Positions 53,601-59,600 of a DNA stretch of 64,000 nucleotides are shown one piece after another; the stretch's first letter is position 1; each line of letters begins with the position of its first letter. The notes under the pieces are model-generated. The model ran no database searches. It had not been told where the DNA came from and worked only from the letters and a program-made list of their open reading frames with translations. The translations under genes were made by a program, and so were the position numbers. Location: NCBI GenBank assembly GCA_013398295.1, contig VZSF01004764.1:496001-560000 (forward strand). Direction: 5' to 3'. Source of the DNA: Chionis minor. Its lineage: Eukaryota; Chordata; Aves; Charadriiformes; Chionididae.

Positions 53601-56600
53601 TTCAAGTAAAGTTAAGCATCAGAACACTGAAGCTATTAAGAAAGAAAATACATAATTTAGACTTGACAAAAGATGAAAAAGTAACATCATCCCCAAAGAC
53701 GATGTTCAAAAGGAGAGGTCAGTTCACCACACACACAGCAGATGACATGACACAAGACAGCACATGGCAAGCTTCAGATTTCTGCAGACTTCAGATTTCA
53801 TTACAAATTATCACTAATGCAGAATGAAAGAGTAACTTTTTACTAACTACAAGATATCAAGCCATTTGCCTTGCCTGACTTCTTTAAACTCCCCTCAGAA
53901 TACAACCGTTACCTGATTTCTAAAAAGGTACTGAAAAAGATTAATTCATTATATTTGTCAGGTGCACAGAAATTTCAGAGTTACAGACATAATCCTTATT
54001 AAAAACAAAAAGAACCAAAACAAACCACTAAACATTCTGATGATACTTACAATTCATTCGAAAAAACCTCTACTAAGAAACTATAGTCAGCATATATAGT
54101 GTATCTTTAGCTCATATTCTCTGGGCACAGCGCACAGAAAGAAGAGGCTGGAATGGACTTCCAAGGCTAACAAACTCACTGCCTAGTTAAACACATGACC
54201 TTTTATATCTACATCATTTTTCTACAAGTCTATCTAACCTGCTCAAAAACATTCATAGAAAACTTTTTAGAGCCTCCCTAGACAATTAATTTCATTGCCT
54301 TTAAAATGATAAATAAAATCTTTGCTGAATTTTACACCTATTAACCTATCTTCTAAGCCACATCCAAGACTGGATATTGGATTTCAGTTCTGTTTTCCAA
54401 TGTTTCTGAAGTCCATCTGCAAATGCAACAAGCATCTCTATATTGCATCATCTAGATTATTAATAAAATATTCAGAGAAAACCAGATCAAGAATACCAAC
54501 ACATAAAATTCACTTCACTAACTCCTCTAATTTTAACAGTAAACCGTTTACTAGCTACATGGGTATCTGGACAGTTGTGTGTTTATTATAGACCATACTC
54601 AGTTTTACCATATTTTACTGAAAAACTTATTAGAACAGTATATGAAATTCTGTCTAAAAACAGTCAAAAAAAATTGTATCAAGATACAGAAAACTACTGC
54701 TTCATCCTTGTCAATTTCTTCTATTGTATCGAAGTGTCATCTTTCTGGACAAATCTGTGTTGCCCACTACTTAAGTTTCTTATTTGCTCTTGGATGTCTA
54801 CAAATCAAGTTCTGGAAAAATATTCAGTCTATTTTTTCCTTTTTCAAGATTTGCCCCTTTTTTTGATATTCCAAGAACAGTTTTTCTAACTCACTCCCAC
54901 AGTTGTCCATGAATACTCCAAAACATCTGTCAGTGGTTTTAAGATCACTTCAGACGGTTAGTTAAGTTTCTCAGATAACCTGCACCAGGTTATTTCAAAA
55001 TATTTTACATGCTTTCCTTCCCCCTCCAGTATTTTAAGCTGAGGTCCTGCACCCTCATTGCTGGTCACTAACTTGCAGCTTTGTTGGCCAATATAAATGT
55101 TAAAAAGGTGTTACACAGCAATCAGCTTTCTTGGCACACTCTGTCAGTAGTCTCCCCTCTCCTGCAAGGAGCAGACCAACTGCTTTGGTCTCCCTGAGAA
55201 ATGACGACGTATTTACAAATGAATCATCGTCACTCTTGATGTCTCTCTGTTGGCGTATCCTATTATCTACCACTGTGGCCCTTCCACTCTCACATATTCA
55301 CACCATTTTTTATGACTGTTCTTATCAATCTAATTTAGTTTCCACTTTCTGCATTTTCTCTTTGTGCCTGAAGTAAATGCAGAGCTTCTAATTTTGCCAA
55401 ATAGATATGTTGCTATACTTCCTAAATTTTGTTGTCAACTTTTCCTTTTTTTAAGAGGATTTGCATAGAACATATTTGAATATTTGCCCAACTCTCAATT
55501 CCTCCAAAGATTTAAGTTTTTTCTGCATGTAATCAGTCATTTCATAAATAAAAAAATTGCATCCTCAAAAACTATTCAAAATATGTATGAAATAACAAAA
55601 GACACAGTAAACAAAGAACAAACCTGAGACTATAAGCAAATTGATTCCTCAAAGTAATCATTTTTTCCACCAAACTTTTTTTGATTTTTTTTTTGGTAAG
55701 ATAGAGCTTGACATACAGAATTGTTGACTACTTGTTAAATAAAGTTCTTTTAAGATAAAGGAATAAGTACCACATTGGTTAACATTGCTTAAGAAGTAAA
55801 AGTATTTTCTGGTAGACAAAATGCTTACTATGAAACAATAAAGAAGCATTAATCCTGAAAAAGAGGATTAAACAAAGGCAGCTTCATAAACACTACTTTT
55901 AGCCTACTTCTTTATAAAGAATAATATTTAGGAGATTATGTTTGTGCTGCTCATTTCCTAGCCTCCCCAAAACTCACTGGCCAATAGATTCAAACGTTCA
56001 GTGGTACAGAGCTGTCAAATATATTTAGACTTTGTGAGAGGTCTCAAGAAAATAAGATCCTAGACAGAGGTGATCTCATAAATACCCCATTTATGGAAAC
56101 AGGGAAAACTCAGCCTTTACTCCTTTGCTTTGGCTATCAGCAAAGTACGTGCCTTTAGTCTGAAATTAAATCTTAGCCTATTTAGCATTCTAAAAAAATA
56201 TTCAGTTGGGAGTATAAGAAAATAAAGCTAGCAGTGAAATCAGAATGATGCAAAGAATGTGTCATGGGACTTTAGACGTGTATCACGGTGAAGAAGCATA
56301 ATATGGGAAGAACATTAAAGTTTTTGTGCAAGGATTTGGATAACCAGGATACAATATAAGTTTTTGTAGGGTGACACAAGCCCAAAAGTGTTCAAGTGGT
56401 AAGGGAAAAAAAACCAGAAAGAAAGGCAGAGAGCACGTAAGTCCATAGCAAGTTAGCCTTAATTGCGTTGCACCTTGCAACAGTGTAAAAGAACCAAGTA
56501 CCACCACCTGTGGCTTCCTCTGCATTCTCTGGAAAAACTGTTATATCACATTCATGTCCTAGCAGTATCTAGCAGTAAGACTTAGTGGAATGAAGTAAAC

Positions 56601-59600
56601 TTACCTTCTCCATTTTGGAAACTTTAGCATCATCACGCGATCACAAACTGGGTTGCTTATCGCCACATTTTCCAAATTACTTGTCATTTACACTATGGAA
56701 CAGCGCAAGTCCCAACACAGGTCCCTCCAAATCTGAGGCCAATCTCTGTTTGAACCTGCCAACCGTCTCCCTGGTCAAGATGGATGCAAAAAACCTAATA
56801 CATTCTTTCTCTCATCCTCTCCACAGATGTTATCTCCCCTGAACACTCTCTCTAGTTTGATCATCTTTATACCTAGTGATACAGGGTTTATCAGTGCATA
56901 TAACTTCGAAACCTTTTTGTCAACTTTTTTTTAACCCTGCCTTACTGCACTTAATGCATATTTAGCTGTTGAAGCATATCTATCCTTTCTACTTCTATCA
57001 GTTGGCTATAACTTTTGGAAGGACTCCTTTTTACCATGTATAGTTACATCAGTTATCTTTTGATCTCCTTCATGTCTTTTAATGCATTTATTTGAAGTCA
57101 CTACTGTAGTGTATTTAGATCATTTCCACATTGTCTGGAAATACTCAGCCCTCTTCCTTCCCCAATATTTTTCTAAGAAGCTTCTTTATTTTTGTGCAAC
57201 TCTTTTAGAAATCAAACATTATTCTAAGAGGTTTAACATTTTTGCTCCAGTAGGGATGCCACACGTAAGTCTGTTTTGGTCATTGTTACAAGGTGAACAT
57301 TTCACAGACTAAAAGCCATACATAAGACTCTTGTTTATAACAAATAACTGTTGGTTTTTTTCTTCTGAAACATTTCTGCTTATTTGCTCCACAGTAGTTA
57401 ATGTACTACCTAAAAATGTGGTTCCCCCAACATAATATTTACCTAGTCTACACTGGTGTAGACATTATCTCCCACAAGAATTACATTCCCTGTTTTTGTA
57501 GTCTCTCTGACCTTCCTCAGTTTGTCACAGAGACTGTGACACCCAACAACAGGGATAAAAAAAAACCAGAAGCAGTTAAGTGTTAACTCATTAATTAATA
57601 TATACAGAAAAAACTCTAAAACTCACTTCTCTTCCTTTATCCCAAATGACCCTGACTCAGGACATTTCTACCATAAGAGTATGTACTTGTCCTCTGAATC
57701 TTAACAAAAGCCATAGTGTAGACAAGTGATTCACAGAAGAACAGTACAAAGAATATGGAGGTTCTACATAACAACAGGAAAAGCTAGCACTAAATTATTG
57801 CATTAACAACATATTAGAATGTGATTTCAAGGATGCGTTTTTAGCAACACCAACTACCTGAATGATAATAATGACATGATTGTGTCTCTGCATAAGGCTT
57901 TCAGGTAGCAGCAAAATATATGAAAATGGATTAGGCTCTCAAAAAGTTGCCCTCCCCCCCAGTGAAACACAAAGAATAGAATGTCCCGTTTAAAAGCACG
58001 GGGATATTTAAGTCGTGCAACTAAATATAATCTTGTGGAAGATGCTGGATGCTTGATCTACAAAAAGCAGCATCCTACTTCTTGGAATTTCTGTTTTTCA
58101 GCTTTACACTTATATTTCTAGTGCATAAGTCCTGCTGACTGAAATGTATTTCAACAGATTTTTGTTGCCTTTCTTGTTATGACCTATTTTACCATCAATG
58201 CAAACTTAAAAACCACAAAGACAGCAAACTTCTTTCACAGATATCATTTTAAATATTCTTACATTTTTCCCTCATGGAAAATGATAATATGTACAAGTAA
58301 CCTGTGCAGTGCCGAAAATCCCTATATCAGATCTTCTGAAGGCCAGGTCCTTATCTGAGAACAACCCTGGCTGTCTGAGATATCCTAATCACATTACCTC
58401 CATGTGAGACCCATTTCACTTGACATTGCTGTCTTTTTCCACAGACACAGCCTACACTAACATTCTAATGCCACCATCTCAATTAAGCGTTCACTTAATT
58501 TGAACAAACCTGTGCTTTGGTGCAGTTGCTTTTTATGCATAAAGATCAGCTTCTTGTGCTGCTTGGGGTATGCTTCTATATCAGGAGATTGCAACAAAAT
58601 ATCCAAGAGGGTTGTTTTATATAACCATTAGTAAATTAGTAAACATTCTTTCAATTGTTTATAGGTCTGTATGGACCTTTCTCTAGCAAACACACAAACT
58701 CTTTTCAAGAAAAAAGGAATTTCCCAAAATGTCTAGATAAGAGCCTTTGATAGAGAGAGAGTTGTAGAACCTGCAGTCTTTATACCAAAACCACACACAG
58801 ATTCTGAGTACAAGGCCATAGAGAAAGCTTGATTTGAAACTGGCATCCAACTATGCCTGTGTCACCACCTCAGACATCCCCTGCTTTTTATACCAGGGTG
58901 GAAAAGGTTTGCTCTTTAAAGGTAAAATTAATGTGCATTGATTGTGTTGTGTGGCTCTTCAAAAAGTATTCAGATTCAGCATCAAAAAGGCTCTAGGACT
59001 CATAACCTCCAATAAAAATAATTCTGAACTAATGACTCAGAAAAAACCTAGTGACTAGGTCTTTATCATCACACATCTATATACAGGCAATTTTCAAACA
59101 GCGCTGAATAGACTGAACAGTATAGTTGTAAGAATTTAGATATATGTCCCTACAGAAATTAAGTCTTAAGGATACTGAACTGAAAAGAATGTTTATACCA
59201 TGAACTCATCCTGTTGAATTATCAGGATTTCAAGTTGACAAATTATCACCAAGAACTACATAGTAGAATACAAATACAAGAATAGCAATGTTGGAGGTGA
59301 TAAACAAACACTTCAAAGCAAAGTGATAAAGGTACTAGAGACAAAAGCTCCTGCACAACTTTGCATAAGGAAGTTGTGAGGAAAAAAAGTATTTCATAGA
59401 ATGGTTTAGGTTGGAAGGGACCTTACAGATCATCTAGTTCCAAACGCCCTGCCATGGGCAAGGACAACTCCCATTAAACCTGGTTGCTCAAAGCCCCATC
59501 CAGCCTGGCCTTGAACACTTCCACGGATGGGGCATCCCCAGCTTCCCCCGGCAACCTGCTCCAGTGCCTCATCACCCTCAGAGTGAAAAATTTCTTCTCG

